From contig JAZARR010000212.1 in NCBI GenBank assembly GCA_037389465.1, positions 6,836,001 to 6,900,000 on the forward strand: a DNA stretch of 64,000 bases. Reading direction: 5' to 3'. Each line of letters begins with the position of its first letter. Positions within the stretch are counted from its first letter, which is position 1. The DNA comes from Baylisascaris procyonis. Taxonomy: Eukaryota; Nematoda; Chromadorea; Rhabditida; Ascarididae. The translations under genes were made by a program, and so were the position numbers. The notes under the pieces were generated by a model. The model was not told the origin of the DNA and did no database searches. It was given only the letters and a program-made list of their open reading frames with translations. Shown here in pieces: positions 53,701-61,507 of this stretch.

Positions 53701-56700
53701 GGTGAATTTTTAGAAAATATAAAAAGTAATGCCCCATCTGCCTTTCTTTTTCTATTCGCCTCGTCGCGTCTGTCGTGATTTATTGAGATCCTTTAGAAAA
53801 CCTTAGAAACTGTGAGGCTGTGTTATAGCGGCTTTTTGTATACTGTGAAAATGAGATGTAATGATGTAGAAGTGCTTTAGCGCACAGTCAGCAGCAACAG
53901 CAGTCGACGGCTTTAGCAGAAGGCACATCAACAGGGAGTAACCCCTCTCCGCGTTCGTTGAACGGACGACCGTCTTCTGTGGATGGCAAAACGAGCTCGA
54001 GCTCGGGTTCAGCGCTTACACAGCAGCTCAGCGCGATGGCGTCCTCCCATATCAGTCGACGCGCATCAACAAGTTGTGCCGGTTAGTAGTTTTCTGTAAG
54101 CATTTCTTGAAATGAATGTATGTGGCACGATAGGGTTGAGAATAGATTGGATCTAGATGTGAAAGACTGAAGAGGAAATACGGTGTAAATCATTTTGATC
54201 TTGTAGAGAGGAACGGATATGTTTTACACCAACCCGTCTTCTAAATGCAAACGGTTGTGACTTGCAGGTTGCATCTTTCCCGTTATTTCAAGAATTATAT
54301 CTCTCCATTCGAAATCAGGACAATAACACTGCTTACACTTTTCTGCCATTGAAATGTAGTTCATACTTTCTGCCAAATGGCGAGCTTGTGAACTGATTTT
54401 TTTCACTTTGTATCAAGACGAGCCATCAGTTTATGGCCGTTTGATACGGTGTTGTATCATTTATGCTTATGGTCGGCCTACAGGAATTTCTGAGACGGGA
54501 GAAGACGATCTAAGTGCATCGTTTGCGAACGGACAGAAGGACCGTAAAATGAGCGATTCAGCTATGGGAGCATCTGAGCAGCGGCTGAATAGTGCGAATT
54601 ACGTGGCGCAGCATCACCTCACCAATGGACATGACCCACATCTTATGAAGGTATTCTTACACACACATAGGTGTGCGTTTTGCTGAAAAGCTGTCGGGTC
54701 CTTCTTCGCGTTTATGAAAATTTTTCTCGAACAAAATCCACCTGCTACTGAGAGGGTTTGAGCATTACATACTTTCATTTCTATTGTCTGCAGGTTAAAA
54801 ATCGCATTTAGTTAGCTCTTTTCCTTTTTTAGTTTCAAACCGGCATTGCTCGCATAACATTATAACGGTGTTTATGGGAAAGAAGGGAAGAGAAGAGGAG
54901 AATGTGCACCAAGTCAGCTGTTTTCACATAAAATGGAGTGATTGCCTTTGATGTAGGTCAAAAATGACACAATTTTAATGAACAGTGTTTTGCTACAGGA
55001 GTTTTGCTTCGTGCAACAGCCGAATGGGTTGTCGAACTGCGTGTTGAGTGAGGAGGAGCGTCGAACACTAAGCGGCGCCCAACAACAGTCGTTATCGGCA
55101 CCACAACGGACGCCCCCGAAGAATGTGCCTCGTCGAAATCGCCGCAAAGCGGATCTCTCTCAGGAAGCGTCCCCACATAGAGACGACGACGACGAATTCT
55201 TCCTCTCAACGACCACCAATCCCCAGCGTTAGATATTTCGTTCATTGGTACTTCTGATGCGCATTTCTCGAGTTTCCCAACATTGCTATAATATAACCTT
55301 TGGGTTGAAAGAATGAACGTTGTGGACTTAGATCTGTCTTTGGGCCTACACTTCTGTTCAATGCTATATTGTGCTTGTCGTATTAGAGAGTCGAATCAAG
55401 GATCGACTGAATCACATGCGTTAGCGTTCTTTCAACAAAGTGCGTCCAGGCAGGTTTAAGTTTCGGCAGTCTTTTACGTTTTATGTAAAACTGAGAATAC
55501 TGTTTCATGATTTATCTTGGGAAAGATAGTGAACGTGTTTTCTGCCGAAGCTGGTTGCTTACTGGTAGGCTTGGGCGCTCATAACGAAGGCACACTTCAT
55601 TTCGTGCGTTGAAGGTAAGAGGGGCGAACTACAAGCTTGTTCATCTTTATAAATGAAAACATTTTTTAGGGAATTCAGCAGTTCTTTTTAAATTTCTTAA
55701 ATTCGTTTTTTGGTGGTGGGGGTGGGGTGAGAATGCGCCAAAAAAGGGTTATCGAGGCTGGAAGAGTGCGGGAACGGATTTTTTGCGAGCCTCGCAGCTC
55801 AATTAGCCGCAAGCAAGTAGTAACCAAGGCGCGAGTTTTCAGTAATGTAAGCGACGGTTTTCAGCGATGCGTGCCTCATTCACGCGACGGGTGAGCATCG
55901 CAGGTGGGGTGGTGGTTGGTTCGAGTGGAACAGCGCCATCACAGACTCATTTTAGTGGCGTTGTATCGGTGCAAAGTGCGCAAAATAACTTCTCCGCAAC
56001 TGTCGCCCGCCAGCAGCAGCACATCATGAAGCATCAGGTTTGCAGCCTTACCTTCTCAGTTATTCATTTGTAGTTACTCTATGAAACGGTTATTAAAAGG
56101 ATTCCTTTGTATAGTTCCCTCCCGCTCCATAGATGTATAGTTTGTTCTAGTGCGACTTATGGGCTGGTAATAGTATGAAGTTGACTGTTTTATGCCACAT
56201 CAATAGTCTCATAATATTAGGGAAGAAACGATACAGAAGGGGAGGAAATCTTTCTGAGGTTGTTTCTTGTCTCTATTTTTGTTATTTGCAAGGTCACCTA
56301 AATAGGATTATGTTACAGCCGAAGACGTCATAGCGAAGGACTTAGGGGATACTCGCTGTAAATAAAAATTTGGTGGGGCAAGGCTGTGATCTGAACGCGA
56401 GAGGATGTTGGCAGTCAGGGACAGCAGGTTGCTTCTGTCGCATTCGGCGACGTCTCTCGTACCGGTGTTATGGTGAGTGTGGCAACAGGCTGCCTCTGCT
56501 GCGCTGCTGTCGTTGCGTAGTGTGTGCCATTGTTCTCTCTCTGTCTCTCTCTCAACATGCATCATGCCTTAGAGGTCTCCTCTTTCATCTACCCAATTCA
56601 GCTCTTTTCATTACTCCTCAGTTTTGAACGCGCATCGTCTCGTTTTGCTAGCGCCATCGTCTTCCCTCCCAGCTCCCAGTTTTATTCAAAATTCTTTAAT

Positions 56701-59405
56701 GAGTCTTACTTCCTGCACTTTTGCGATACTGAGGTTGAATGCAGTTTGTGCACGAGGTCTGGGTGGCATATAGATACCGTTGTAGCATAAGGTGAATGCT
56801 GTGAGGGAGATTGCAGCGCCAAGCACACGATAAGCGATGGCGTAGTGGTGTGGGCGGGTGCGTTGCGTGTTGCAGTCGATCTCTCCTAGCGTAGTGTCCC
56901 ATGTAGGGTATTGGTGTATGCGCGTCGGTGTTGCTTGCTTGTGCGACGTCCCTCACAAATGTGGCGTTTCTGCATTCGCACTTGTTGTTCGTTGGTTTCG
57001 TTTGCGCCGTCGTTGTCGTTGTTGTGTCGGTGTGCTGCGTCCGTGGCGTGTTCCAATGCGTATGCCTCTCTTTGTTGCTCCTTCAATCAGACAACGCTGC
57101 TTACGGGCTGTGTGTGCTTCTCGATGCCGTTTGATCCCTTCCGTTTAGATTTCGCATCACTTCGCATTCAGCTATTTCCTTCTTCGTCTTTCCCTCATAC
57201 AGTTTTTGGAAAGCGCTCATTTCTCGTTATTGATGTCGAACAAGTGAGCGATCAAATTTATATTGCTGATGGGAGGTGGGTGGCCTACAACGCAGACAGC
57301 TTTGCGGAATACTGTTGTGAAAAGGTGTGTTAAGAACCCGGCCGCCGCTAAACATGCTAGACAACATGTCATCGCTATGGGCGATTCGCACGTGGCAAGC
57401 ACGTGAGCAGCACAAATATTGCCACTGCTGCATACTTTGTGGCCGCCTTTGGAAGGGACTAGGATAGCTGCCAAGCTTTATCGGGATCCGGAAACTTACA
57501 TAGTTTCGTAAGGTTCGGGAGTGGTGGTCCGAAAGTTGCATTTTCGGGGACGGAAAAGCTTTGTCGAAGGTTCCCTATCGTCTCTCGAAGAGGGGATTTG
57601 ATACGGAATCGTCTCTCAAATGCGTACGTCTCTCAAAGTTGTTTTTACGAAAATTTCAGATCCCAGGAATATTTTATCGTCAACAAATTTTAATGAACAA
57701 CTGTCCACCTTGAAGGTGATGGTTGGGATGGGAATTTCCGACTTCTTGGAAATGGTATTTTGGTCAAGAAATCAGATAATACACATTTTCGGACTTTTGG
57801 TAGTGGTTCGGCAATCTTGTAGGCTGCCATCAGCAATTCTACCATCGAGACATTTGATTTCCGACTCTTGAACAAGATTGGGTTTTTGGGAAAAGGCTGT
57901 TTATGAAATTTGATGACTACGGAACCGTTTTTAAGCGTGCACATCATAATATGCAGCAGTACCTAATTATGTAATGTGTGGGTGATCATTAATGGTGCGC
58001 TACTGTATGTGTATTTTATGAGCCTCGTGAGGCAACATTTGTGAATTACTGTGTTGTGTTCATGAAATGTTTTTCGTCTAGAGGGTGGCGATGACGTCTT
58101 CTTTGAAGGATGCTCACAGTAGTGTGACCTCATAATTGATCTTGATGTTTTATGAGGGAGTGCCTGTCATGCCTCTGCTTTCAAGCGAACCCCGTCCTTT
58201 TTTATACACTAGTCGATTGCGTCGACCCTGCAATGCAATGGATAAATTTCCAAATGTCTTCAACAATGCTGTTGGTTATTGAAATGTGTTCACCATATTT
58301 GAGGGAGTGCTGTTTTTCTTTCATCGGTTTTGGTTTAAAATTCATTTTTTCACGTTGGAGGGATTTTTGATGTTTCCGATGGACGTATGGGAGATTCGTT
58401 TTGAAATGAGGTATGCGCGGTGGCCCTTCGTTCATTGCACTTGTATATGATGTGAGTTGACCACTCGCCTGCCCGTCGCCTACACCTATTTATTTCGTTC
58501 TTCAATACGCTTCTTTTGAGCATTTTCTAGCTTTTTCCATCGCTTTTTATGTTTTGCCGCCCACGCGACGGTGGTGCAATAAACACGACGTCACAAATGA
58601 TTTTGGCATCGTCTGCTCATGAGGAGCGAAGAAGCAGTTGCACGTGAATGTGGGCGATTTTGGCTTTGCAATAACGGGCAGGTGGGCCGAAGAAGCGTTG
58701 TTGTTGCCCGCGCTTTTCGATTATTCTGTCTGCAAATAGCTCATCGTTGGTACGTCTTCTCCACTTTTATTTTTCCCGTAGGTTTTCCACCGAGAGCATT
58801 CCGCGACGTTAAGCACTTTCAAGCGACATTGGTCGACGGCGCTCGATGTGAAGCGGTTGCTGTTGGGTGGCCCCCCTGAAGTGCTTAGACTATTCGTTTA
58901 ATAAGTATGTTGTTCGCAATTTCCTTATGTCGGCGTCGTTTGCAGATCCATTTTGCTCCCCGTATGTCTATTTTTTATAAGTGTTTGCTGTGAATAAGAT
59001 TTTATTTCAATCTTGTTTAAGTGCATAAATTATTCGATAATTTTAAATGTTCCGTATGCACGCAAATCGCATATTATATGTATGTACTATATGGAAATTA
59101 AATGATAATTGAATGGTGTGTACCCGCCCGCATTATATGCAATCGGTTTACACATGACGCCTGCATCGACCGCCGTCTTTTAGTTGGGGAGTAGGATGAA
59201 GCAGTAGAAGCATGAGACAAAAAAAGTGAGCGCAAGTGCCCTGGAGGCTTAACCGACGTTAGTGCGGAACATTGTCGCGTATTGGAGCGATGAAATGCAG
59301 CTTCCAGCAGCAACGTCCCATTCAGATGACAACCAGCCGATGGATTCGGACACCGCTAGGAGGCAGGCTGCTCATGGCGGCAGCAACAGATTTTGCCTTT
59401 TTTAA
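24176..59405 (+). CDS. ncoa6: NCOA6-like nuclear receptor coactivator (multi-exon gene, whole model)
   Basis: Homolog of NCOA6/ASC-2, which in animals binds nuclear receptors and recruits the KMT2C/KMT2D-UTX-PTIP histone methyltransferase complex to chromatin in the nucleus. The 26 exons listed separately join in phase with no internal stop, giving 4839 nt, or 1612 residues plus stop (human NCOA6 is about 2060). Seen in the sequence: the conserved N-terminal region at residues 228-270 (RLRRIAESQPLTLRRLGI, then TSVQVGESDAI; human has RLRILAQ...LRDLGILSVQI), an LxxLL box SPLLVNLLRS at 396-405 (human TSPLLVNLLQSD), a basic patch at 637-646 and many polyQ runs (22 Q at 496-517). No enzymatic domain is present, as expected for a scaffold. 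Introns range from 228 bp to about 12 kb and are T-rich. The 5' and 3' terminal exons are the least certain parts. Confidence 0.82.
24917..25076 (+). CDS. ncoa6: NCOA6-like, candidate exon 2 (N-terminal conserved region)
   Basis: Acceptor GAAATTTCAG at 24907-24916. The frame includes FGSKVVVEMDSNDKNK and PYVSKLLGFHTFAKFYSK, which resembles the human NCOA6 N-terminal segment around VAFKGNIDDKDF. The donor AAA|GTAATA at 25077 leaves phase 0, matching the exon at 37257. A second in-phase donor (AAA|GTAGCT, exon end 25133) would add 19 residues, including SMEPC, which resembles human KVEPW. Which donor is used cannot be told from sequence. It also could be an exon of a different gene, since the next exon lies 12 kb away. 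Confidence 0.5.
27154..27197. repeat. Imperfect tandem TTTCTTTGAAT repeats
   Basis: Three copies of a TTTCTTTGAAT-containing unit, spaced about 16-18 bp apart. Simple local duplication. Confidence 0.8.
33501..33579. repeat. (TA)n microsatellite
   Basis: About 79 bp of uninterrupted TA dinucleotides in the long putative intron. The tyrosine-isoleucine open frames through it are artefacts. Confidence 0.98.
35724..35797. repeat. (TA)n microsatellite
   Basis: About 74 bp of TA dinucleotides, 2.1 kb from a similar array. Open frames through it are artefacts. Confidence 0.98.
37257..37536 (+). CDS. ncoa6: NCOA6-like exon 3
   Basis: Acceptor GTTTTCTTCAG, frame open from the first base (GGSGCRMNEQWSSSAG...), proline- and serine-rich, ending CTLPTPRK plus one base at AAAAG|GTAACA. 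The one-base overhang pairs exactly with the two bases that start the next exon. GC content is clearly higher than in the flanking introns. If there were no upstream exon, translation could start at ATG 37275, but an out-of-frame ATG at 37268 precedes it, which favours an internal exon. Confidence 0.72.
38822..39094 (+). CDS. ncoa6: NCOA6-like exon 4 (conserved N-terminal region, first half)
   Basis: Acceptor GAATTTAG, donor CTTAG|GTTCGA, phase 1 in and out. It encodes a serine/acid-rich stretch, then LRRRLQFSLTANEAFRLRRI and AESQPLTLRRL. This aligns with human NCOA6 VRVTFNIPREAAERLRILAQ followed by LRDLG, and is the strongest homology evidence together with the next exon. An in-frame TAA at 38788 shows that the exon cannot extend upstream. 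Confidence 0.9.
39410..39614 (+). CDS. ncoa6: NCOA6-like exon 5 (conserved N-terminal region, second half)
   Basis: Acceptor GTGAATTTCAG. Completes the glycine codon from exon 4 and continues ITSVQVGESDAIQVILSPAA, matching human LGILSVQIEGEGAINLALAQ. The second half is low-complexity proline/threonine-rich sequence ending HRIHENS. Donor AGCAG|GTTTGT, phase 2. Confidence 0.92.
40189..40431 (+). CDS. ncoa6: NCOA6-like exon 6 (LxxLL nuclear-receptor box)
   Basis: Acceptor TTTTTTTCAG, donor TGAG|GTTAGT, phase 2 in and out. It contains PPPAKRKSHE, a possible nuclear localisation patch. It ends in NNNSPLLVNLL, which matches the first LxxLL motif of human NCOA6 (TSPLLVNLLQ), the motif that contacts liganded nuclear receptors. 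The flanking serine and proline are retained as well as the leucines. Confidence 0.92.
40945..41075 (+). CDS. ncoa6: NCOA6-like exon 7
   Basis: Starts one base into a codon, completing R404 and giving LLRSTSPGAGAG. Low-complexity A/P/T/Q/S sequence follows. Acceptor GCTTATAG; donor TCCGCAG|GTGCCA, phase 1. The acceptor is not pyrimidine-rich, so the exact first base is slightly uncertain. Confidence 0.82.
42501..42757 (+). CDS. ncoa6: NCOA6-like exon 8 (longest polyglutamine tract)
   Basis: Acceptor CCAAATTCAG. Begins FSPYPYMPRTPM, then proline-rich sequence, then 22 uninterrupted glutamines encoded by mixed CAG and CAA (42644-42709), and ends VMQQQ at ACAG|GTTGCT, phase 0. The mixed codons argue for a selected protein tract rather than a pure CAG expansion. 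The antisense polyleucine frame is a shadow. Confidence 0.88.
42644..42709 (+). repeat. CAR (CAG/CAA) trinucleotide run encoding 22 Gln
   Basis: In-frame within NCOA6-like exon 8. Interrupted CAG/CAA pattern rather than a pure repeat. Confidence 0.95.
43118..43243 (+). CDS. ncoa6: NCOA6-like exon 9
   Basis: Acceptor GTTATTGCAG, LNVERQRQMMASQQ... QGYYPSAQYSQQQRPMAP, donor CACCG|GTTAGC. 126 nt, phase 0 at both ends. Q/S/Y-rich, of the kind found in prion-like transcription coactivator segments. Confidence 0.85.
44035..44202 (+). CDS. ncoa6: NCOA6-like exon 10
   Basis: Acceptor TGGTTTTTCAG, GYVIPGGGHAPQVQGVLYTP... ending QAAPLEQ, donor GCAG|GTTGGT. 168 nt, phase 0 at both ends. Glycine, glutamine and histidine rich. 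Confidence 0.86.
44651..44842 (+). CDS. ncoa6: NCOA6-like exon 11 (basic patch and polyQ)
   Basis: Begins AAPPPAKKRKRPTKKQQKEA, which corresponds to the lysine-rich KPKKKKPPRKKK block that follows the LxxLL box in human NCOA6. It is probably a nuclear localisation or nucleic-acid-contacting patch (inference). An A/Q-rich run and VPPTNAHTVDRP follow. Acceptor AAAATATAG, donor CTCAG|GTAGCG; 192 nt, phase 0 at both ends. Confidence 0.88.
46103..46222 (+). CDS. ncoa6: NCOA6-like exon 12
   Basis: Acceptor AGATGTTCAG, MIQGGQPQAGMVYTQQSR... SASAASQLMQ, donor GCAG|GTAATG. 120 nt, phase 0 at both ends. No named domain. Confidence 0.83.
46451..46540 (+). CDS. ncoa6: NCOA6-like exon 13
   Basis: Acceptor ATCCTTTCAG, SPPTNAVYYH then ten glutamines and IWNAQQQPQ, donor CGCAG|GTCTGT. 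90 nt, phase 0 at both ends. Confidence 0.84.
47293..47428 (+). CDS. ncoa6: NCOA6-like exon 14
   Basis: Acceptor TTTGTTTGCAG, IMQPQRTQQIMHTQQQQM... RIAYPQTDN, donor AACG|GTGCCA leaving phase 1. Glutamine- and methionine-rich. Confidence 0.84.
47999..48129 (+). CDS. ncoa6: NCOA6-like exon 15
   Basis: Acceptor CATTTTGTAG, completing an alanine codon, then SEMSAQQSSSVHQSPAANRS... STMSPLYHQQQ. Donor ACAG|GTTGCC, phase 0. The serine-proline dipeptides are potential phosphosites (inference). The antisense 172-codon frame across this exon is a shadow. Confidence 0.84.
49852..50104 (+). CDS. ncoa6: NCOA6-like exon 16
   Basis: Acceptor TTTGATTGCAG, QQQQHMMYQQQISTNQQTPP..., then an acidic segment MDTSGDFGMQDDLGANIADD. 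Donor GATT|GTGAGT, close to consensus, phase 1. The acidic block continues into the next exon and could serve as a transactivation segment (inference). Confidence 0.87.
50567..51352 (+). CDS. ncoa6: NCOA6-like exon 17 (largest exon, Q-rich)
   Basis: Acceptor CTTGTTTTGCAG; the first codon completes a cysteine, then GDFNDLDSIEPMTESGDVGT, an acidic continuation of exon 16. About 230 residues rich in Q, H, S, P and Y follow (residues 939-1200). Donor ACTCG|GTTCGT, phase 1. The length of the open frame and the mixed CAG/CAA codons support coding. Arginine and lysine are almost absent, typical of a prion-like coactivator segment. Confidence 0.9.
51640..51726 (+). CDS. ncoa6: NCOA6-like exon 18
   Basis: Acceptor AGCTTGCAG. 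Reads EESPASLGSRPESGIVMAER then EKDPINSTI, donor CATTG|GTATGA. 87 nt, phase 1 at both ends. Charged and no longer Q-rich. Confidence 0.78.
52661..52804 (+). CDS. ncoa6: NCOA6-like exon 19
   Basis: Acceptor ATATTTGCAG, ETVVMRALSDQDTIVNPVNA... SSSTESMTAS, donor TTCAG|GTATCA. 144 nt, phase 1 at both ends. No named motif. Confidence 0.82.
53347..53424 (+). CDS. ncoa6: NCOA6-like exon 20
   Basis: Acceptor CTGATAACAG, GAMNSVSMKAPHITRSIGQS then SVARPI, donor AATCG|GTAATT. 78 nt, phase 1 at both ends. Basic and serine-rich. Confidence 0.74.
53881..54081 (+). CDS. ncoa6: NCOA6-like exon 21
   Basis: Acceptor AAGTGCTTTAG, AHSQQQQQSTALAEGTSTGS... ISRRASTSCA, donor TGCCG|GTTAGT. 201 nt, phase 1 at both ends. 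Serine-rich; RRAST is a plausible basophilic-kinase site (inference). Confidence 0.85.
54484..54650 (+). CDS. ncoa6: NCOA6-like exon 22
   Basis: Acceptor GGCCTACAG, GISETGEDDLSASFANGQKD... NGHDPHLMK, donor GAAG|GTATTC, phase 1 to 0. Acidic start, mixed polar remainder. Confidence 0.84.
54999..55227 (+). CDS. ncoa6: NCOA6-like exon 23 (alternative donor or terminal exon)
   Basis: Acceptor TTTTGCTACAG, EFCFVQQPNGLSNCVLSEEE..., then a basic block PRRNRRKADL and the acidic run HRDDDDEFF. Two endings are possible. Splicing at CCAGC|GTTAGA (exon end 55227, phase 1) joins perfectly to the next exon. Reading on instead reaches the TAG at 55230-55232 after NPQR. The donor overlaps the stop codon, so splicing decides whether the protein ends here. 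Confidence 0.82.
55865..56037 (+). CDS. ncoa6: NCOA6-like exon 24
   Basis: Acceptor CGGTTTTCAG, completing a proline codon, then MRASFTRRVSIAGGVVVGSS... QQQHIMKHQ. Donor ATCAG|GTTTGC, phase 0. The Q/S/A-rich composition continues the upstream style. RRVSIAGG is a possible phosphosite (inference). Confidence 0.8.
56419..56472 (+). CDS. ncoa6: NCOA6-like, candidate exon 25
   Basis: Acceptor GGCAGTCAG, GQQVASVAFGDVSRTGVM, donor TTATG|GTGAGT close to consensus. 54 nt, phase 0 at both ends. If the donor is ignored, the frame runs on to the TAG at 56518-56520, giving another possible C terminus. Short, so supported only by phase and the good donor. Confidence 0.55.
56473..59300 (+). other. Last long intron or 3' region of the NCOA6-like gene
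   Basis: Between candidate exons 25 and 26. It contains several open frames, but none continues the Q/S/P-rich style. The best is 57206-57276 (GKRSFLVIDVEQVSDQIYIA), described among the rejected items. If exon 25 or 23 is terminal, this stretch is 3'UTR or intergenic. Confidence 0.4.
59301..59405 (+). CDS. ncoa6: NCOA6-like, candidate last coding exon
   Basis: Acceptor GAAATGCAG, LPAATSHSDDNQPMDSDTAR and RQAAHGGSNRFCLF then TAA. It is in phase 0 with exon 25 and has the polar composition of the rest of the protein. The preceding bases are not a good polypyrimidine tract, and the intron before it is 2.8 kb, so exons could be missing. No conserved C-terminal motif is recognisable. Nearest AATAAA-type signals downstream are more than 1 kb away. 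Confidence 0.52.
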   Translation, partial: LPAATSHSDDNQPMDSDTARRQAAHGGSNRFCLF

Positions 59406-61344
59406 TAGAGTCGAAGTGAAATGGCCAAACAAGCGCCGGCATAATTTTTGCCAAAGCTTCATTTCCTGTGAATTTCTTGGCACGCAAGGGCGTAAAGTCC
59501 AGCATGAAAAAACAAAGTGCGAATTATTCAACGATGTCCAACTTGCTTATGCATTTATTTACATTCGAGAACACCACCTATATGTAAGAGCAGCATGCTC
59601 CGCGTCAGGCGTTTCTTCGGTGACGTTCTTTGCATTCAAGGTAACAGATGAAGGGAAAGTGCGAAATATTTAATGCTCGGAGTACAATGCAGTACAGGCA
59701 TAGAAACGTGTGCTAATCGGAGTCACAAAAATACAGTAAGATGAACGGGTCGCAACAATGCAGCCTGAGAAAAATGAAAAACGGGTCGAATCATGCTGCA
59801 AACCCTTTGTCCCAACTAGGAGCACTTCTACCCTTGCAGGCTTAGACAAGCGCGCTTAATTAAAAATAGATGAAACTGGGTGAGTCGCACTCTTCGAGCC
59901 CGCGAAAACCCAGAAAACGATGAAGGTTTGGAATCCAAATTGGATTTTCGGCCTCAAGAAAACTAAGTAGAGATTCGCTGTTGTTGGGAAGAGAAATTTT
60001 CTGCTCCATATGCTTAAAAATTCACGCTGAGAAAAGCGCGCGTTATAGAACGAAGAGAAGTCTCAAGGTACCCATATTCAGCACTTTTCACGGGATCATA
60101 TTTGGGAGAAATTAATTGAACAATTGTTGAAAATTTTATGAAAGCACTGAAAGAATGGATGGAACGAAGCTATTTGTAACAACGGAAATGCAGATGCCCT
60201 TGACCGATAGATATCGCTGTAATCCTGCGCTAAGGATTGTGAGGTTCCCCGCTTCTGCTGCTTTTCCACCCTGGATAAAACAGCATATAAAACGACGAGA
60301 GGAAATATATAAGACTCAAATTTGTGAACCCCTTACAAGGATCCAATTTAATGCGTGGAATATACTGATGCCACTGACTGCAAGGAAATAGCACCGCGTA
60401 ACAACCTCAACTGGATTAGACCCGAGGACTGAATGCCAGATAGCGACAATCCTTTACCGCACTAATATTTCCAGCAGAAAAACGGATTTGCGAGTCAAAA
60501 GAAATCCCCAAAACCTCATTTCCTCCCTTAACAGAAAATAAACGCGTAAAAAAACAAGCCCGTCATCATTGAAGCACAATCCGTACGAAGTCGTAGGCCC
60601 TCAAGTCATGGATCCATGCAATAAATTTGCTTCACATTAGCATCTAAGGTATAAACTTGTTGATAGAAGTCTATCATTATAACCTTCCTGAATATACAGC
60701 CCACTTTGCCACATGCCTAGACTATACCTATTTTAAGGAAAAAGATACCCAAAAAGCAGCACTGCCATCAGGGTATATCAAAAACTGAAAGCATATTAGA
60801 TATTGTCATCATAAATCATTTATTGTTGTGAATGGCAGGAGGCTGAATTCGGAACACAGTGCGAATTGCTCATTCACATCAACGAACCCTTCAATAACAA
60901 ACAGTAAGTGATATCAGAGACTAAAAAGTACAACTTTGGGAACTGTAAGATAAACTACATAGCGATTTCATTAGCTTTTGAGAAAGACCACGTCCACTAA
61001 TGCACAAAATCACGAAACCTCACACTTTCTTCTGGATTTCTGATGCACCGCAAGGATCCAACAAGCCAACGTTGCTCTGCAGTATAAGCAAAACCCCATA
61101 TGGAAAGCGCATCCATCTTACCTATTTAAAATAATCTACAAGCACTGGCTCAATGATGACTAAAATTCTCACGTACTTACATATGTATCTTTTGAGAGGT
61201 TTTCAGAATCGAAGTATACACAACATGAATAAATGAATTAACGAAGAAAGTTACCCTGCAAGGGTTTTTAGTACGCAAACCGCCGAAGGTAAGTGAAAGA
61301 AAAACTGAAGGATAACATCCTCGTACAATTATAATGAGAAGGTG
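59406..61344. other. Convergent intergenic region / 3'UTRs
   Basis: Lies between the stop codons of two convergent genes. Plus-strand AATAAA-like motifs occur near 60536 and 60621, and a minus-strand one (TTTATT on plus) near 60815. A plus-strand frame of 78 codons (60155-60391) has no recognisable family. Otherwise A-rich and featureless. Confidence 0.5.
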
Positions 61345-61507
61345 TTAAGTGGAGGTGCAGTTACCAGATGGGACGCAACACACCTGCTGCACCGTTGAGA
61401 TAGTCGCTTGCTCTCGATGACTTAGGTATTCGAGTGTTACTGAAATGTCGAACTGCATGTTCACGTAAAGTGACGTGAGACGTGAAAATGGCGCTTGACA
61501 ATATTCC
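61345..61507 (-). CDS. tmem106: TMEM106-like, last exon
   Basis: Minus-strand acceptor CGTTTCCAG; one base completes the alanine codon, then EYCQAPFSRLTSLYVNMQFD ISVTLEY..., ending GNCTST and TAA at 61347-61345. The cysteine of EYC and the later CC/NC cysteines parallel the paired lumenal cysteines of the family. Confidence 0.8.

Noticed and set aside
57206..57276. GKRSFLVIDVEQVSDQIYIA then DG before a GTGGGT donor, reminiscent of a KOW/eL14-like ribosomal protein exon
   Set aside because: A single short stretch with no joinable partner exon in the window. Resemblance rests on a few residues, so it is not called.
59272..59673. 133-codon plus-strand frame overlapping the last NCOA6-like exon
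   Set aside because: Different frame from the exon that is in phase with the gene; no family resemblance; likely 3'UTR chance frame.
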